Source of the DNA: Paenibacillus sp. FSL H8-0048 | GTDB taxonomy: Bacteria > Bacillota > Bacilli > Paenibacillales > Paenibacillaceae | Length of the DNA stretch: 64,000 bases | Direction of reading: 5' to 3' | Assembly (NCBI RefSeq): GCF_038002825.1 | Contig: NZ_JBBODF010000001.1 | Coordinates: forward strand, 2,542,001-2,606,000 | Shown here: positions 29,423-39,511 of the stretch, in pieces | Position numbering within the stretch: position 1 is the stretch's first letter | Layout of the letters: every line of letters starts with the position of its first letter | Position numbers and translations under genes: made by a program | The notes under the pieces: generated by a model | Told to the model about the DNA's origin: nothing | Seen by the model: the letters and a program-made list of their open reading frames with translations, nothing else | Databases searched by the model: none

Positions 29423-30122
29423 GATCCTCATCCTTCAACAGCGCAATAATCTGCTCTTCAAATTCCGGACTGTGCAGGGTCTCCGCCGGAATCTCGCGCA
29501 GCGTGCCGTTATTCAGAATCACCAGCTCATCGCAGAGATCGGCCGCCAGCTGCAGAATATGCGTGGAGAAAATAATGATATGATCCCGCTTCATCTCCCG
29601 CAGCAGCTTCTTAATCTCCAGCGCCACTACCACGTCGAACGAGGTTAAAGGCTCATCGAGCAGGATCAGCGGGGGGCGGGAAATGATAAAGCACAGCATC
29701 TGAATTTTGTTCTTCATCCCGTGGGAGTAGCCCTTGATCAGACGGTGCCTGTCCGCCTCCTCGAAACGGATGATATCGAAATACTCCTCGATGGTCCGCT
29801 CCGCTTGTATCTTCCCCTTATTGATGTCCATGTAGAACTTCACAAACTCATAACCGGTCAGGAAGTCAGGCAGAATCGGCAAGGAGAATACGTAGCCGAT
29901 CTCCTCCTCAAGCAGCGGAAGACTCACCTCATTTCTGCGCAGAAAAGCCCCTCCGCTATCCATTTGGATCTCCCCGCTCAGGCAGTTGAACAACGAGGTC
30001 TTTCCCGCGCCGTTGCGGCCTAGCAAGCCGTATATTTTGCCCTGCTCAAAGGTAAAGTCGATCCCCTTCAGCACCTCCCTGCCGTCAAAGCTCTTGCGTA
30101 TATTATCCAGTATAAGCTCCAT
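29415..30122 (-). CDS. ABC transporter ATP-binding protein
   Basis: 235 aa. Walker A GLLGRNGAGKTS, Q-loop region EEEIGYVFSLP, a degenerate signature (IKGYSHGMKNKIQM, where LSGGQ is usual), Walker B LILLDEPLTSFD, and switch His in FSTHIL. The signature GYSHGMKNK type is typical of ABC-2 exporter ATPases. Coupled to the downstream permease gene. Confidence 0.92.
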   Translation of the reverse strand: MELILDNIRKSFDGREVLKGIDFTFEQGKIYGLLGRNGAGKTSLFNCLSGEIQMDSGGAFLRRNEVSLPLLEEEIGYVFSLPILPDFLTGYEFVKFYMDINKGKIQAERTIEEYFDIIRFEEADRHRLIKGYSHGMKNKIQMLCFIISRPPLILLDEPLTSFDVVVALEIKKLLREMKRDHIIIFSTHILQLAADLCDELVILNNGTLREIPAETLHSPEFEEQIIALLKDEDHD

Positions 30123-30175
30123 GCCTGTGCCTCCGTTTCAGCGCCAAAGATAAGGAATCTCTGCTGCGCAGCTCA

Positions 30176-30221
30176 TTATAAAAAAGGTATGGCCGGCGGT
30201 TACTGCTGCCTGCCATACCTT
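30176..30221 (-). terminator. Terminator of the nfeD-flotillin operon
   Basis: On the minus strand AAGGTATGGC (complement of 30212-30221) pairs with GCCATACCTT (complement of 30184-30193), followed by TTTTATAA. Confidence 0.85.
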
Positions 30222-30233
30222 GGTGACTTGCTC

Positions 30234-31820
30234 TTATCCTTCAGGGTGTTCTGAAGGTTCCGCCGGTTGCGCGGGAGTAACCGGCGCAGACGGGGCCGGT
30301 CTGGTTACCACAGTGGAGAGGGGTGCTGCTGTGTGTCTGACAGCATCCTTCTGTCCCGACTTGCCCGAAGTCAATCCTTTGATCAGGGACTCGACGTCAA
30401 TGCCGGAGACGCTCTTCAGCATCTCAGGGGCTGTCGCCATCAGTTGGGTAACATAATTGCTGACCCGGGCGGCGCCTTCGCCGTTACCGGTATCTACAAC
30501 GGTAAGCTTATCGATAGATGCCAGCGGCTCGGCGATCCGTCCTGCCAGATCCGGCAGCATTTTGACAATAATATCGAGTACGGCAGCTTCGCCGAATTTC
30601 TCGAAGGCTTCTGCCAGCTTCTGTTTGGCTTCCGCTTCGGCAAGACCCCGCAGGCGGATAACCTCTGCTTCCGCTTTACCCTTAGCCAGCTCAGCATCGG
30701 CAACCGCCTGACCTTCCAACCTTTTCTGCTCGGAAGTTGCCTGTGCCTGCTTCTCGATGCTATACTGCAGGGCGTCTGCTTCACGCATGCGCTTGGCCTT
30801 GTCGGCTTCCGCCGCCTGCTCCACTGCATAACGGTCTGCTTCCGCTTTCTTCTTCACTTCGGCGTCATACTGCTTCTCTCGTACCTGAATTTCCTTAGCC
30901 TGGATATCGATTTCGCGTTCCTTGCGGACCAGCTCAACCTTCATCTGCTCTTCCACCACAGTCTGCTTGGCACGCGCCTCCTGAATGTGGTACGCCTGGT
31001 CGGCTTCCGCCTTGGCAGTATCCTGGTCACGCTTGAACGCGGCGACCTTGAGCTGGTTCTCCTTCGAAGCTTCGGCAATGTTGGTATCACGCAGCAGCTC
31101 TGCCTTCTGCCCCTGTTCTTCGGCGTTGGCCTTCTGAATCCGCGCATCGCGGACAGCTTCCGCTTCGGCAATCTCCGCATCCCGCTTCACTGCGGCAATC
31201 CGCGGTTTACCCAGCGCTTCCAGGTATCCGTGCTTATCGCGTACATCCTTGATGGTGAACGAGACAATCTGGAGTCCCATCTTCTTAAGGTCACGGGCAG
31301 CCACGCCCTGAACCTCCTGGGCGAAACGGTCGCGGTTACGGTAGACCTCTTCTACGGTCATCGTACCGAGGATCGCCCGCAGATGTCCTTCCAGCACTTC
31401 CTGCGCTTCACTCTTCAGGGATTCAATCGGCTTGCCCATGAACTGCTCGGCGGCCGTTGCCACATCTTCCGTAGAGCTGCCTACCTTGATGATGGCGACC
31501 CCGTCGGCAATGACCGGCACGCCTTGCTCCGTATAGACCTCCGGGGTGGTCACATCGAGCTTATGGGAGAGCAGGGACATGAACTCCGCCTTCTGGAAGA
31601 CGGGGAGAATGAACGCACCGCCGCCGCGGACGATTTTGATTTTGCGGCCGGAGCCGTCATCCGATATATGATTGTTGCCTAAGAAGGAACCGGTGACGAT
31701 CATGCCTTCATCCGGGCCAACCGTCTTGTAACGGGCCCAGAAGGCGAGTCCGAGGACAAGCAGTACAGCGATTACTATCGCAGGTATAAATAGGGATTCT
31801 GGAATATTTTCTAGCATCAT
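30234..31820 (-). CDS. floT: Flotillin-like protein (FloT/YuaG type)
   Basis: 528 aa membrane-domain scaffold. An N-terminal hydrophobic hairpin (about residues 9-28) precedes an SPFH/band-7 domain (KIVRGGGAFILPVFQKAEFMSL to about 200). The flotillin coiled coil follows, with many EA repeats such as AEIAEAEAVRDARIQKANAE, then a Pro/Ala-rich C-terminus. The length and the preceding NfeD-type gene match the Bacillus yuaF-yuaG unit. The ATG at 31820 has GGAG upstream, and its start overlaps the nfeD stop (ATGA). Confidence 0.93.
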   Translation of the reverse strand: MMLENIPESLFIPAIVIAVLLVLGLAFWARYKTVGPDEGMIVTGSFLGNNHISDDGSGRKIKIVRGGGAFILPVFQKAEFMSLLSHKLDVTTPEVYTEQGVPVIADGVAIIKVGSSTEDVATAAEQFMGKPIESLKSEAQEVLEGHLRAILGTMTVEEVYRNRDRFAQEVQGVAARDLKKMGLQIVSFTIKDVRDKHGYLEALGKPRIAAVKRDAEIAEAEAVRDARIQKANAEEQGQKAELLRDTNIAEASKENQLKVAAFKRDQDTAKAEADQAYHIQEARAKQTVVEEQMKVELVRKEREIDIQAKEIQVREKQYDAEVKKKAEADRYAVEQAAEADKAKRMREADALQYSIEKQAQATSEQKRLEGQAVADAELAKGKAEAEVIRLRGLAEAEAKQKLAEAFEKFGEAAVLDIIVKMLPDLAGRIAEPLASIDKLTVVDTGNGEGAARVSNYVTQLMATAPEMLKSVSGIDVESLIKGLTSGKSGQKDAVRHTAAPLSTVVTRPAPSAPVTPAQPAEPSEHPEG

Positions 31821-32353
31821 AAGTCCACTCCTTTTCTCTCTTCGAATTCAGACACAAGCGCTACACCTTCACGTACCTCAACTACAACAACCTTGATTCC
31901 AGCCGGCAGTGCACGCTGCTCGAAGCTGGCCGCCGTATGCAGGCTGTTGCCTGCACCGAACTTCACCATAATCTCACCGTAGCCTACGCCGGGGACCGGG
32001 ACGGTAACCTCACCGATTCTCCCCGGCAGTTCACTCATGGAGAAGCCGTTCGACATCTCGCTGTTCCTCATGGGCTTCACGACAACCAAATGCATAACAA
32101 CGCCCATGAATGCCGCAACCAGCAGGGACAAGGCAAGAATCACACCATCTTCCAGTCCGCTGTAGCGATTAAGCAGCATGCCTGCTCCGCCAAATACAGT
32201 GATTCCTCCTGCCAACAGGGTAGGATTCAGGAAATCAAAGGATACGATGTCAAAAATCCCGTCCAGTGCACTCCCAATCAGGTCGCCTACCACTACACTG
32301 ACTACAGCAAAAAGAATGCCCAGCACCAAACAGCCCAAATACAGCGTTTGCAT
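31817..32353 (-). CDS. NfeD-like membrane protein (YuaF type)
   Basis: 178 aa. About four membrane segments (residues 5-25, 33-65, 70-100 region) are followed by a C-terminal OB-fold domain (GRIGEVTVPVPGVGYGEIMV to VVVEVREGVALV). NfeD proteins pair with flotillins or SPFH proteins. The ATG at 32353 follows GGAGGAG. It is first in the operon, behind a candidate sigma-W promoter. Confidence 0.9.
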   Translation of the reverse strand: MQTLYLGCLVLGILFAVVSVVVGDLIGSALDGIFDIVSFDFLNPTLLAGGITVFGGAGMLLNRYSGLEDGVILALSLLVAAFMGVVMHLVVVKPMRNSEMSNGFSMSELPGRIGEVTVPVPGVGYGEIMVKFGAGNSLHTAASFEQRALPAGIKVVVVEVREGVALVSEFEERKGVDL

Positions 32354-32398
32354 GTTAGTCTCCTCCCGTCATTACTTCCGGACTGTCATACTAGGTTA

Positions 32399-32425
32399 AA
32401 CGCAACAAACCTGCCCTTGGTTTCA
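32399..32425 (-). promoter_or_regulatory. Candidate ECF sigma-W-type promoter before nfeD-floT
   Basis: On the minus strand TGAAAC (complement of 32420-32425) is followed after 17 nt by CGTT (complement of 32399-32402). The sigma-W consensus is TGAAAC-N16/17-CGTA, and the Bacillus yuaFG unit is known to be sigma-W controlled. Confidence 0.55.
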
Positions 32426-32482
32426 CAAAGTTGGAGATTGCTCTCATTAATGTATGCCGGGAGCGGAAAAATTAACAGATAA

Positions 32483-32513
32483 AAGAAGCCGCCCCCATAA
32501 ATGGAAGGCGGCT
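32483..32513 (-). terminator. Terminator after the alcohol dehydrogenase gene
   Basis: AGCCGCC (32488-32494) and GGCGGCT (32507-32513) form a 7-bp stem; the minus-strand transcript then reads TCTTTTA. Confidence 0.6.
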
Positions 32514-32531
32514 GTACTATCGAAGGCTAAC

Positions 32532-33695
32532 TTACAAAGCCATCTTATAAATTTCAACAACATCCTGACGCTCCAGCTTGCGGAAGTTGCCGAACGGGCC
32601 GAAGCGGACCGCCTTGTCGGCCATACTGCCAATTTCGCTGTCGTCGATATCGTAATCACCGAGCGTCTTCGGAGCACCAATGGAATCCCAGAAGCTGCGG
32701 AGCGCTTCAATGCCTTCGAGGCCGGTCTGCTCATCGGTCTTGCCTGAAGGGTCGATACCGAACACGTTCACTGCCAGCTGGCGGAAGCGGGCAGGATTCG
32801 TGCTGAGGTTATATCTCATCCACTGCGGGAAGAGAATCGCCAGGCCACCGCCGTGGGGAATATCGTACACAGCGGATACGGCATGCTCAATGTTGTGCGT
32901 AGCCCAGTCACCGGCAAAGCCCATGCTGACCATTCCGTTCAGCGCCATCGTCCCGCAGTACATAATGGTCTCGCGCAGCTCGTAATTGTTCAGATCCTCA
33001 ATCAGCTTAGGAGCCGTCTCAATCACGGTGCGAAGCAGACTCTCCAGGAAGCCGTCCTGCAAAGGCGTATTGCTGTCTGTATGGAAATAATGCTCCAGCG
33101 TATGGGACATGATGTCCACCATACCGTACACCGTCTGGTCGCGCGGCAGGGTGAAGGTGTTCTCCGGGTCAAGGATCGAGAAGGCCGGATAGGCATGGAT
33201 GCTGCCCCAGCCCATTTTCTCCTGGGTCACTTCGTTGGTGATCACCGAGCCGTTGTTCATTTCCGAGCCGGTAGCTGCCATCGTCAGCACGGTTCCCAGC
33301 GGAAGCGCTCCTTGAGGAGCTGCCTTGCGTTCTACGAAGTCCCACATATCCCCTTCATATTTCGCTCCGACCGCCACAGCCTTGGCACAATCCAGCACGC
33401 TGCCGCCGCCGACGGCAAGAATCAGGTCAATGTGATGCTCACGGCACAACGCTACACCCTTATGTACCGTTGAGAGACGCGGATTCGGCTCCACTCCCGC
33501 AAGCTCGGTTACTACGGCACCAACCGCAGCCAGCTCGGCAATGACGTTATCGTACAGGCCGCTGCGTTTAATACTTCCGCCGCCGTACATCAGCAGTACG
33601 TTCTTACCGTATTTCGGCACCTCGGTACGGAGTGCCTGCAATGTCCCCTGTCCGAAAATAAGCTTGGTAGGGTTATAAAATTCAAACTTGCGCAT
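32532..33695 (-). CDS. Iron-containing alcohol dehydrogenase (YugJ/BdhA-like)
   Basis: 387 aa, NAD(P)H-dependent group III alcohol dehydrogenase. It shows the N-terminal nucleotide-binding half ([28 protein letters not shown]) and metal ligands in the C-terminal half ([13 protein letters not shown], with the later His in [13 protein letters not shown] and PHGGGLAI). Closest to butanol dehydrogenases of the YugJ type. The ATG at 33695 ([15 protein letters not shown]) follows GGAGG by 9 nt; the open frame upstream of it is not coding. A terminator separates it from galT. Confidence 0.93.
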   Translation of the reverse strand: MRKFEFYNPTKLIFGQGTLQALRTEVPKYGKNVLLMYGGGSIKRSGLYDNVIAELAAVGAVVTELAGVEPNPRLSTVHKGVALCREHHIDLILAVGGGSVLDCAKAVAVGAKYEGDMWDFVERKAAPQGALPLGTVLTMAATGSEMNNGSVITNEVTQEKMGWGSIHAYPAFSILDPENTFTLPRDQTVYGMVDIMSHTLEHYFHTDSNTPLQDGFLESLLRTVIETAPKLIEDLNNYELRETIMYCGTMALNGMVSMGFAGDWATHNIEHAVSAVYDIPHGGGLAILFPQWMRYNLSTNPARFRQLAVNVFGIDPSGKTDEQTGLEGIEALRSFWDSIGAPKTLGDYDIDDSEIGSMADKAVRFGPFGNFRKLERQDVVEIYKMAL

Positions 33696-33795
33696 ATGGG
33701 TAAACCTCCATGAGTATGTGAATGTGAAGCACCTGTCTATTATAGTCCTCCTGCCTGGCGCATTCAAATCGAGGCGCATATCATCATTTCCCAAT

Positions 33796-33827
33796 GAAAA
33801 ATGCCCCCGCCGGATCCGGCAGGGACA
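33796..33827 (-). terminator. Terminator of the galKET operon
   Basis: A GC-rich inverted repeat around GGATCC (33802-33827), read on the minus strand as TGTCCCTGCCG-GATC-CGGCGGGGGCA followed by TTTTT. Confidence 0.8.
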
Positions 33828-33859
33828 GTACATTTTGCAAACATTACTTAAGTTCGGTC

Positions 33860-35443
33860 TCAGTTAAAGCCGCTGCTGTTCAGGAACCGGCGGAAGGCCG
33901 CCTGCCCTTCCGGCGTGCGTTTGTAGACTCCGGCATGCTCCAGAATGTGAGTGAACTTCGTACCCACCTCATTCTGGATGGTCTTCACCGCTGCTTCGCG
34001 GCTGAGGGAGGTGCCGAAGCGGCTTACCAGTTCGGTAATCCAGGCAGTGTGCAGCGCCAGCGGATGCTCCTGGCCCTGGCTCTGGACATCTCCGAGAAGC
34101 GCCGTGTCGCCCGCCAGTATGCCGGCGATGGCGTCAAGCTCTTCCTTGAGCCGTCCCGGCAGAATCGCCAGGCCCATCACCTCAATCAGGCCGATGTTCT
34201 CCTTCTTGATATGGTGCATCTCCCGGTGCGGGTGGAAAATCCCTTCGGGATATTCCTCGCTGGTCCGGTTGTTGCGCAGCACCAGATCCATCTCATAGCC
34301 GCCGTCCTCTGCGCGGCGCACGATAGGGGTAACAGTGTTATGCGGAACACTCTCGCCCTCCTCTTCACTGAACGCCAGCACGTCGGCAGCCGGATCGCTA
34401 TACGTCTTCCAAGACTCGTAGATATGGTTGCCTGCCTCCAGCAGCACCGCCGGATCTTCTGCATGCATCCGCAGCACGGACATCGGCCACTTCACGGTGC
34501 TTAAGCTGACACCGGGATATGAGGCATGTGTGAAGGTATCCTCTTTGGGTGCCTTCTGGATAGGGAACGTATGCCGTCCGCCTTGGAAGTGGTCATGCGT
34601 CAGAATGGAGCCGCCGACAATCGGCAGGTCGGCATTCGAGCCGATGAAATAATGCGGGAAGGCTTCCGTGAAGCTAAGCAGACGCTTCAGCGTATCCTTC
34701 GTCAGCTTCATCGGCACATGATCGTGGTGGAACACGATGCAGTGCTCGTTATAGTAGACATAAGGCGAGTACTGGAAGAACCACTTCTCGCTGTTCATCG
34801 AGAGCGGGATCACGCGCAGGTTCTGACGCGGCGGGTGATTGACCCGGCCGGCATAGCCGACATTCTCGCGGCAGAGCTGGCACTTCGGATAGACCGGAGG
34901 CGGAAGCAGCCGGGCCATGGCGATTTCCTTCGGACTTTTCTCCGGCTTGGAGAGGTTGATCGTCATCTCAATATCCCCGTACGGTGACTCCTGGAGCCAA
35001 TACACATTCTTCGCTACCCGGTCCATACGGATATAGTTGGAATCAATGCTCAGCTTATAAAAGCGGTCCGTTGCCGCCTGAATGCCCTGCTCCGCCCGGA
35101 GCGCGGCGAACTCCGCATTCACCTCGGACGGACGGGCCATGAGCAGGCCCATAATCTTCGCATCCAGCAGGTCGCGGTACGTATCCGTATTCTCCGGGAT
35201 CAGCCCGAGACTGAACCCGTAATCAATCAGCTGGTCCAGCGGACTCTGCGGGCTGTCCAGCGGAGCTTCAGTGAACTCACCGGGATACGGCTCACTGAAG
35301 CCGAACTGGTCCAGGAGTTCATTGCGGCTGTAATCCACATCTGCGGGCTGGATCAGTCCCGTGTGTCCGGCAAACAGAACCAGCTGTTCAATGGCATACA
35401 GCGCCTTTTCAGCGGCAGCAGCCATACTATTATCGTTCTGCAT
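33860..35443 (-). CDS. galT: UDP-glucose-hexose-1-phosphate uridylyltransferase, class II
   Basis: 527 aa; Leloir pathway step exchanging UMP between UDP-glucose and galactose-1-phosphate. The long Firmicute class II form, with [32 protein letters not shown] and [15 protein letters not shown]. The ATG at 35443 follows AGAAGGAG; an upstream in-frame start at 35485 lacks one. Last gene of the galK-galE-galT operon. Confidence 0.95.
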   Translation of the reverse strand: MQNDNSMAAAAEKALYAIEQLVLFAGHTGLIQPADVDYSRNELLDQFGFSEPYPGEFTEAPLDSPQSPLDQLIDYGFSLGLIPENTDTYRDLLDAKIMGLLMARPSEVNAEFAALRAEQGIQAATDRFYKLSIDSNYIRMDRVAKNVYWLQESPYGDIEMTINLSKPEKSPKEIAMARLLPPPVYPKCQLCRENVGYAGRVNHPPRQNLRVIPLSMNSEKWFFQYSPYVYYNEHCIVFHHDHVPMKLTKDTLKRLLSFTEAFPHYFIGSNADLPIVGGSILTHDHFQGGRHTFPIQKAPKEDTFTHASYPGVSLSTVKWPMSVLRMHAEDPAVLLEAGNHIYESWKTYSDPAADVLAFSEEEGESVPHNTVTPIVRRAEDGGYEMDLVLRNNRTSEEYPEGIFHPHREMHHIKKENIGLIEVMGLAILPGRLKEELDAIAGILAGDTALLGDVQSQGQEHPLALHTAWITELVSRFGTSLSREAAVKTIQNEVGTKFTHILEHAGVYKRTPEGQAAFRRFLNSSGFN

Positions 35444-35524
35444 TTCATTTCTCCTTCTATGGTGCCTTATGCGGCGCTCTGGCATTCTGTGTATTTCAGC
35501 TTCGGCAATAATCAGCTCCGCTGC

Positions 35525-36511
35525 TTACTCCCCATACCCTTGCGGATTAGCGGAGTGCCAGCTCCAGGCGCTCTGAATGATGTCTTCAAGGTCAGCATGC
35601 TGCGGGTCCCAGCCCAGAACCTTCCGGGCTTTGTCAGAAGAAGCGACGAGCACTGCCGGATCTCCCGCGCGGCGCTCCTGAACCACAACTGGAATGTCCA
35701 GGCCAGTCACCTTCTTCGCGGTCTCAATCACCTGCTTCACAGAGAAGCCCAGGCCGTTGCCAAGGTTGAAGATGTTGCTCGCACTGCCGCTGCGCAGATA
35801 AGTGACTGCACGGACATGCGCATCCGCCAGATCGCTGACATGGATGTAGTCGCGTACGCAGGTTCCGTCCTCTGTCGGGTAGTCTTCCCCGAACACTGCG
35901 ATATTCTCGCGCTGCTTCAGTGCAGCCTGGAGCACCAGCGGAATCAGGTGGCTCTCCGGACGGTGGTCTTCACCGATTTTGCCGCTGGCGTGTGCGCCTG
36001 CTGCATTGAAGTAGCGTAGCGCTACGTATTTGATGCCGAGCACTTTGTCGAACCAGGCCATCATGCGTTCCATGGTCAGCTTGGTCTCGCCGTAGACATT
36101 CGCAGGCTCCGTGCGGTCGGTCTCTTCGATAGGCACCTTTTCCGGTTCGCCGTAGGTGGCGGCTGTGGAGGAGAAGACGATTTTATCCACACCGGCCTGC
36201 TGCATGGCTTCGAGAAGACACTGCGTTCCATAAACATTGTTGTCGTAGTATTTAACCGGGTCCTTCATGCTCTCGCCCACCAGGGAGCTGGCTGCGAAGT
36301 GAATTACCGCTTCGATCTCATTCTCGGAGAACAGCTTCGCCAGCAGCGCCTTGTCGCGCAGGTCGCCCTCATACAGCTTGCCGCCCAGCAGCGCCTCGCG
36401 GTGCCCTGTCAGCAGATTGTCAATCACCACAACCTCTTCCCCGCGGTCCAGCAGCTCTGCTACTGTGTGTGAACCGATGTATCCTGCGCCGCCCGTTACC
36501 AGAATCGCCAT
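35525..36511 (-). CDS. galE: UDP-glucose 4-epimerase
   Basis: 328 aa short-chain dehydrogenase-type epimerase. NAD-binding GGAGYIGSH at the N-terminus, the catalytic Ser/Thr in FSSTAATYGEP, and the YxxxK pair in YGETKLTME. Only 1 bp separates it from the galK stop, so the two are cotranscribed. Confidence 0.97.
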   Translation of the reverse strand: MAILVTGGAGYIGSHTVAELLDRGEEVVVIDNLLTGHREALLGGKLYEGDLRDKALLAKLFSENEIEAVIHFAASSLVGESMKDPVKYYDNNVYGTQCLLEAMQQAGVDKIVFSSTAATYGEPEKVPIEETDRTEPANVYGETKLTMERMMAWFDKVLGIKYVALRYFNAAGAHASGKIGEDHRPESHLIPLVLQAALKQRENIAVFGEDYPTEDGTCVRDYIHVSDLADAHVRAVTYLRSGSASNIFNLGNGLGFSVKQVIETAKKVTGLDIPVVVQERRAGDPAVLVASSDKARKVLGWDPQHADLEDIIQSAWSWHSANPQGYGE

Positions 36512-36512
36512 C

Positions 36513-37691
36513 TTATTTCACTCCTTTCAATTCTTCCACGCCGTTGCCGATACCGCATACATAGAATTCGCCGGTCAGGCCGGTTCTGTTCTTGTAGGCT
36601 TCTCCAACTTCCGTGATGAACCGCTGCACATCATCCTCATGTACCAGCGATACTGTACATCCCCCGAATCCTGCGCCGGTCATCCGTGAGCCCAGTGTGC
36701 CCGGAATGCGCTGCGCTTCTTCCACCATCACGTCCAGCTCCTCGCAGCTGACTTCATAGAGGTCGCGGAGGGAGACATGGGAGTCATTCATGTACAGGCC
36801 GAACTGCTTCAGATCATTGTTCTTCAGCACCTCCACCGAGTCAAGCACACGCTGATTCTCCTCCACTACATGGCGGGCCCGGCGCTTTACAGTTTCATCC
36901 GTAATTTTGTCCTGCAGAAGCTCGAACTGCTCAGGCTTCACCTCAGCCAGATAGGACAGGGAGGGAACCTCCTGCTTCAGAATAGCGAGCGCCTCCTCAC
37001 ATTGGCTGCGGCGCTCATTATACTTCGAGTCCACCAGACCGCGCTTCTTGTTCGTGTTGCCGATGACCAGCTTATAGCTGCCCGTCACGAAAGGTACGAG
37101 GCTGTATTCCAGCGTATCGCACATGAGCAGGATGGCCTGGTCGCGCTTGCCGTTGGCCACAGCGAACTGGTCCATGATCCCGGAGTTCACGCCGACATAC
37201 TGGTTCTCCGCGCGCTGGGACAGCAGGGCGATCTCCACCGTATCGGTGTCACCGCCAAGCAGCGTCAGGAAGGCGAAGCCGGTCACTACCTCGATCGAAG
37301 CGGAAGAGGACAAGCCCGAGCCGTTAGGAATCTCACCATGGAACAAAAGATCGTAGCCCCCGGATACCGGGTGACCCTTCTTAGCCAGCTCCACCATTAC
37401 GCCGACCGGATAGTCCACCCATTCGCCGGTCTTGGCTGCGCCGATGTCGCTGAAGTCGATGGAAGCTTCATAAGGGAAATTCGTGGATGCGAATTGAACC
37501 TTGCCGTCTGTACGCGGGCGCACGATCAGGGTGGTTCCGAAGTCCAGGGCTGCCGGGAAAACATAACCTCCGTTGTAATCCAGATGCTCTCCAATCAGAT
37601 TCACGCGGCCCGGTGCGTAGAATACCCGCGCGGCTTCCCCGCTCTCCCCGTACTTTTTGATAAATGTGCTGTTCAGTTCCTGTATGCTCAT
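36513..37691 (-). CDS. galK: Galactokinase
   Basis: 392 aa GHMP kinase. The galactokinase signature APGRVNLIGEHLDYNGG is near residue 25, the ATP-binding GLSSSAS loop near 135, and a third motif GAGFGGCTVSLV near 350. The ATG at 37691 follows GGAG by 8 nt; the in-frame upstream ATG at 37754 lacks a ribosome site. First gene of the gal operon, divergent from an AraC-type regulator. Confidence 0.97.
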   Translation of the reverse strand: MSIQELNSTFIKKYGESGEAARVFYAPGRVNLIGEHLDYNGGYVFPAALDFGTTLIVRPRTDGKVQFASTNFPYEASIDFSDIGAAKTGEWVDYPVGVMVELAKKGHPVSGGYDLLFHGEIPNGSGLSSSASIEVVTGFAFLTLLGGDTDTVEIALLSQRAENQYVGVNSGIMDQFAVANGKRDQAILLMCDTLEYSLVPFVTGSYKLVIGNTNKKRGLVDSKYNERRSQCEEALAILKQEVPSLSYLAEVKPEQFELLQDKITDETVKRRARHVVEENQRVLDSVEVLKNNDLKQFGLYMNDSHVSLRDLYEVSCEELDVMVEEAQRIPGTLGSRMTGAGFGGCTVSLVHEDDVQRFITEVGEAYKNRTGLTGEFYVCGIGNGVEELKGVK

Positions 37692-37926
37692 TATTGACAC
37701 TCCATCCTTTCGCTGCTTGTGCTGGGACTGTGGATTATAGCTTGCGTCCTTCATGCTTACATTATAATAAAATCAGACTTGCCCTGATAATGCAATCATG
37801 TGTGCAATATATGGACAAATGTGACTTTCGTCTCTGAAGAGACTATACTCGGTAAGAAGAAAAGTGAACGGGCGCTCCCTATACACTTAGCTATGGAAGC
37901 GTTCTGCTCCAGAAAGGCGGCTTGCC
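37692..37926. promoter_or_regulatory. Divergent gal operon/AraC regulator promoter region
   Basis: A TATAAT box for the gal operon lies at 37761-37766 (minus strand) with no good -35 at 17 nt, as expected of an activator-dependent promoter. A near-cre sequence TGGAAGCGTTCTGC occurs just before the regulator gene (about 37894-37907) with several mismatches. The AraC-type protein is the likely regulator, by position only. Confidence 0.45.
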
Positions 37927-38784
37927 GTGCAACATACCTATTCAGTAGGATCAAATCCTGTATATTACGATGAGCAGCTGCTGCATGTACTCTTTGCGGG
38001 AGAGAGCCAGACCCTCCCGCTGCATCAGGCGGGCCCCAAGATCTACGATTACTATCTGCTCCATTATATTGAATCAGGCTCCGGGGTCTTCCGGACAGAG
38101 CAGCACACGTATGAGCTGGGAGCCGGAGACTGCTTCCTGATCCACCCGGGCCAGCTGGTCAGCTACATCTCGGATCAGCAGGAGCCCTGGCGCTACCGCT
38201 GGGCTGCCTTCACCGGCGGGGATGCCGGACAGCTTGCGCAGCAGGCGGGCTTCACGCCGCTCGCCCCGGTGCTGTCTACCGCTGGCGGCAGCGTAATTCC
38301 CGGAGCGCTTGCCGGGATGATGTCCGCCTTCTATGCCAATAAGGAGAGCGCCGCCCTGACCTCTCTGGGATATCTATACCTCATCGCAGGGGAGGCAGCG
38401 GAGCTGCTGGTCTCCTCCACCCGGCTGCCGGGTGCGGAATCACAGATCAAGCGGACGGTGAAGCAGATGATTCACTACATGGCTTCTCAGTATGCCCATC
38501 CGGTCTCGATTGAACAGATGTGCGGCAGTCTGGGGTATAACCGCGCTTATCTCTCCCGCATCTTCAAGCAGGAGACGGGGCTCTCTCCGGTCACCTACCT
38601 GCTCAAGCTGCGGGTGGAGAAGTCGCGCCAGCTGCTGCGTGAACGCCCCGAGCTGTCCGTGGAGCAGGTAGCAGCATCAGTCGGACTGACCGATGCCCTG
38701 TATTTCTCCCGGCAGTTTAAGCGCTTCTACCGCCAATCTCCCACCGCTTACCGCCAGGCTACAGCGAATCCTGGGGAGAAATAG
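37927..38784 (+). CDS. AraC-family transcriptional regulator, probable gal activator
   Basis: 285 aa. An N-terminal cupin sensor (YDYYLLHYIESGSGVFRT, GAGDCFLIHPGQLVSYI) and a C-terminal double helix-turn-helix (SIEQMCGSLGYNRAYLSRIF, SVEQVAASVGLTDALYFSRQF). The start is GTG after AAAGGCGG. Divergent orientation to galKET suggests it controls galactose use, but a different sugar target is possible. Confidence 0.9.
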   Translation: MQHTYSVGSNPVYYDEQLLHVLFAGESQTLPLHQAGPKIYDYYLLHYIESGSGVFRTEQHTYELGAGDCFLIHPGQLVSYISDQQEPWRYRWAAFTGGDAGQLAQQAGFTPLAPVLSTAGGSVIPGALAGMMSAFYANKESAALTSLGYLYLIAGEAAELLVSSTRLPGAESQIKRTVKQMIHYMASQYAHPVSIEQMCGSLGYNRAYLSRIFKQETGLSPVTYLLKLRVEKSRQLLRERPELSVEQVAASVGLTDALYFSRQFKRFYRQSPTAYRQATANPGEK

Positions 38785-38869
38785 CCCTACTGACTAGTAC
38801 AGCACATCAGATTTAATATGGTGAATATGACCATTACCGGACCTTAACGAGAAGCTGGAACGATAGTAA

Positions 38870-39335
38870 CTGCATTTTGTACAATGGAATGCTGAAAAAA
38901 AGGCTTCGAAATAGTATCTATTGTATTCCGTACAATGGAATGTTGACAAAAGCCATTTTATCACCCAAAACACAACATTCTACTGTATGAAATACAATAG
39001 AATCTCATTTTATGGTCATCTACGCGTTTTCTATTGCAGGAAATACAATCCACTACTTGAATGTAAGAGCAGAAATCGGTAACGGGTGCTGGATCAAGGA
39101 TCAGCCCAATATCGGTAAGGGATGAAGCTGCGTTCGTAGCGAAAAAACAGAGATAAGTGTATTCTGTGCAACTAGAAATAGTGAAACGGAAGTCCTTCTT
39201 CTTCTAATTGTAGTCTGTACAACTAAATCTGCCCCAAAGGGCGGAAACCAGGGAAAGCAGGGATTTTAATTGTACGAAATACAACTAGGGTGAGAAGAAG
39301 AAGTAAAACAGACGTTTTAGTTGTACAAAATACAT
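38870..39335. repeat. Array B: two modules of four 51-bp-phased palindromes
   Basis: The 727-bp gap between the AraC gene and the aldo-keto reductase gene has eight copies of a TTGTATT(C/T)(C/T)GTACAA-like palindrome. Units 1 and 2 (38870, 38921) are forward, 3 and 4 (38983, 39034) reversed, 5 and 6 (39157, 39208) forward, 7 and 8 (39270, 39321) reversed. Spacing is exactly 51 bp inside each same-orientation pair and exactly 62 bp at each orientation change. No ORF or promoter is apparent in the region. Confidence 0.8.
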
Positions 39336-39446
39336 TTAAACCTATCGCCGACGAGCAGGCACGGTAATCGGGGCACTGCAAACCCACCGTAAGCGATTGA
39401 CCAAAGCGATTTTCACTAATATAAAGCTGATGCTCTACTAAACCAA

Positions 39447-39476
39447 CAGCCCGTCTCCAGAACAGGAAGCGGGCTG
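39447..39476 (-). terminator. Weak terminator after the aldo-keto reductase gene
   Basis: CAGCCCG (39447-39453) pairs with CGGGCTG (39470-39476); only TTGGTTT follows on the minus strand. Confidence 0.4.
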
Positions 39477-39511
39477 CTTGCGTTGTTAGTTATGGCTGAA
39501 CGTCTTACGCT

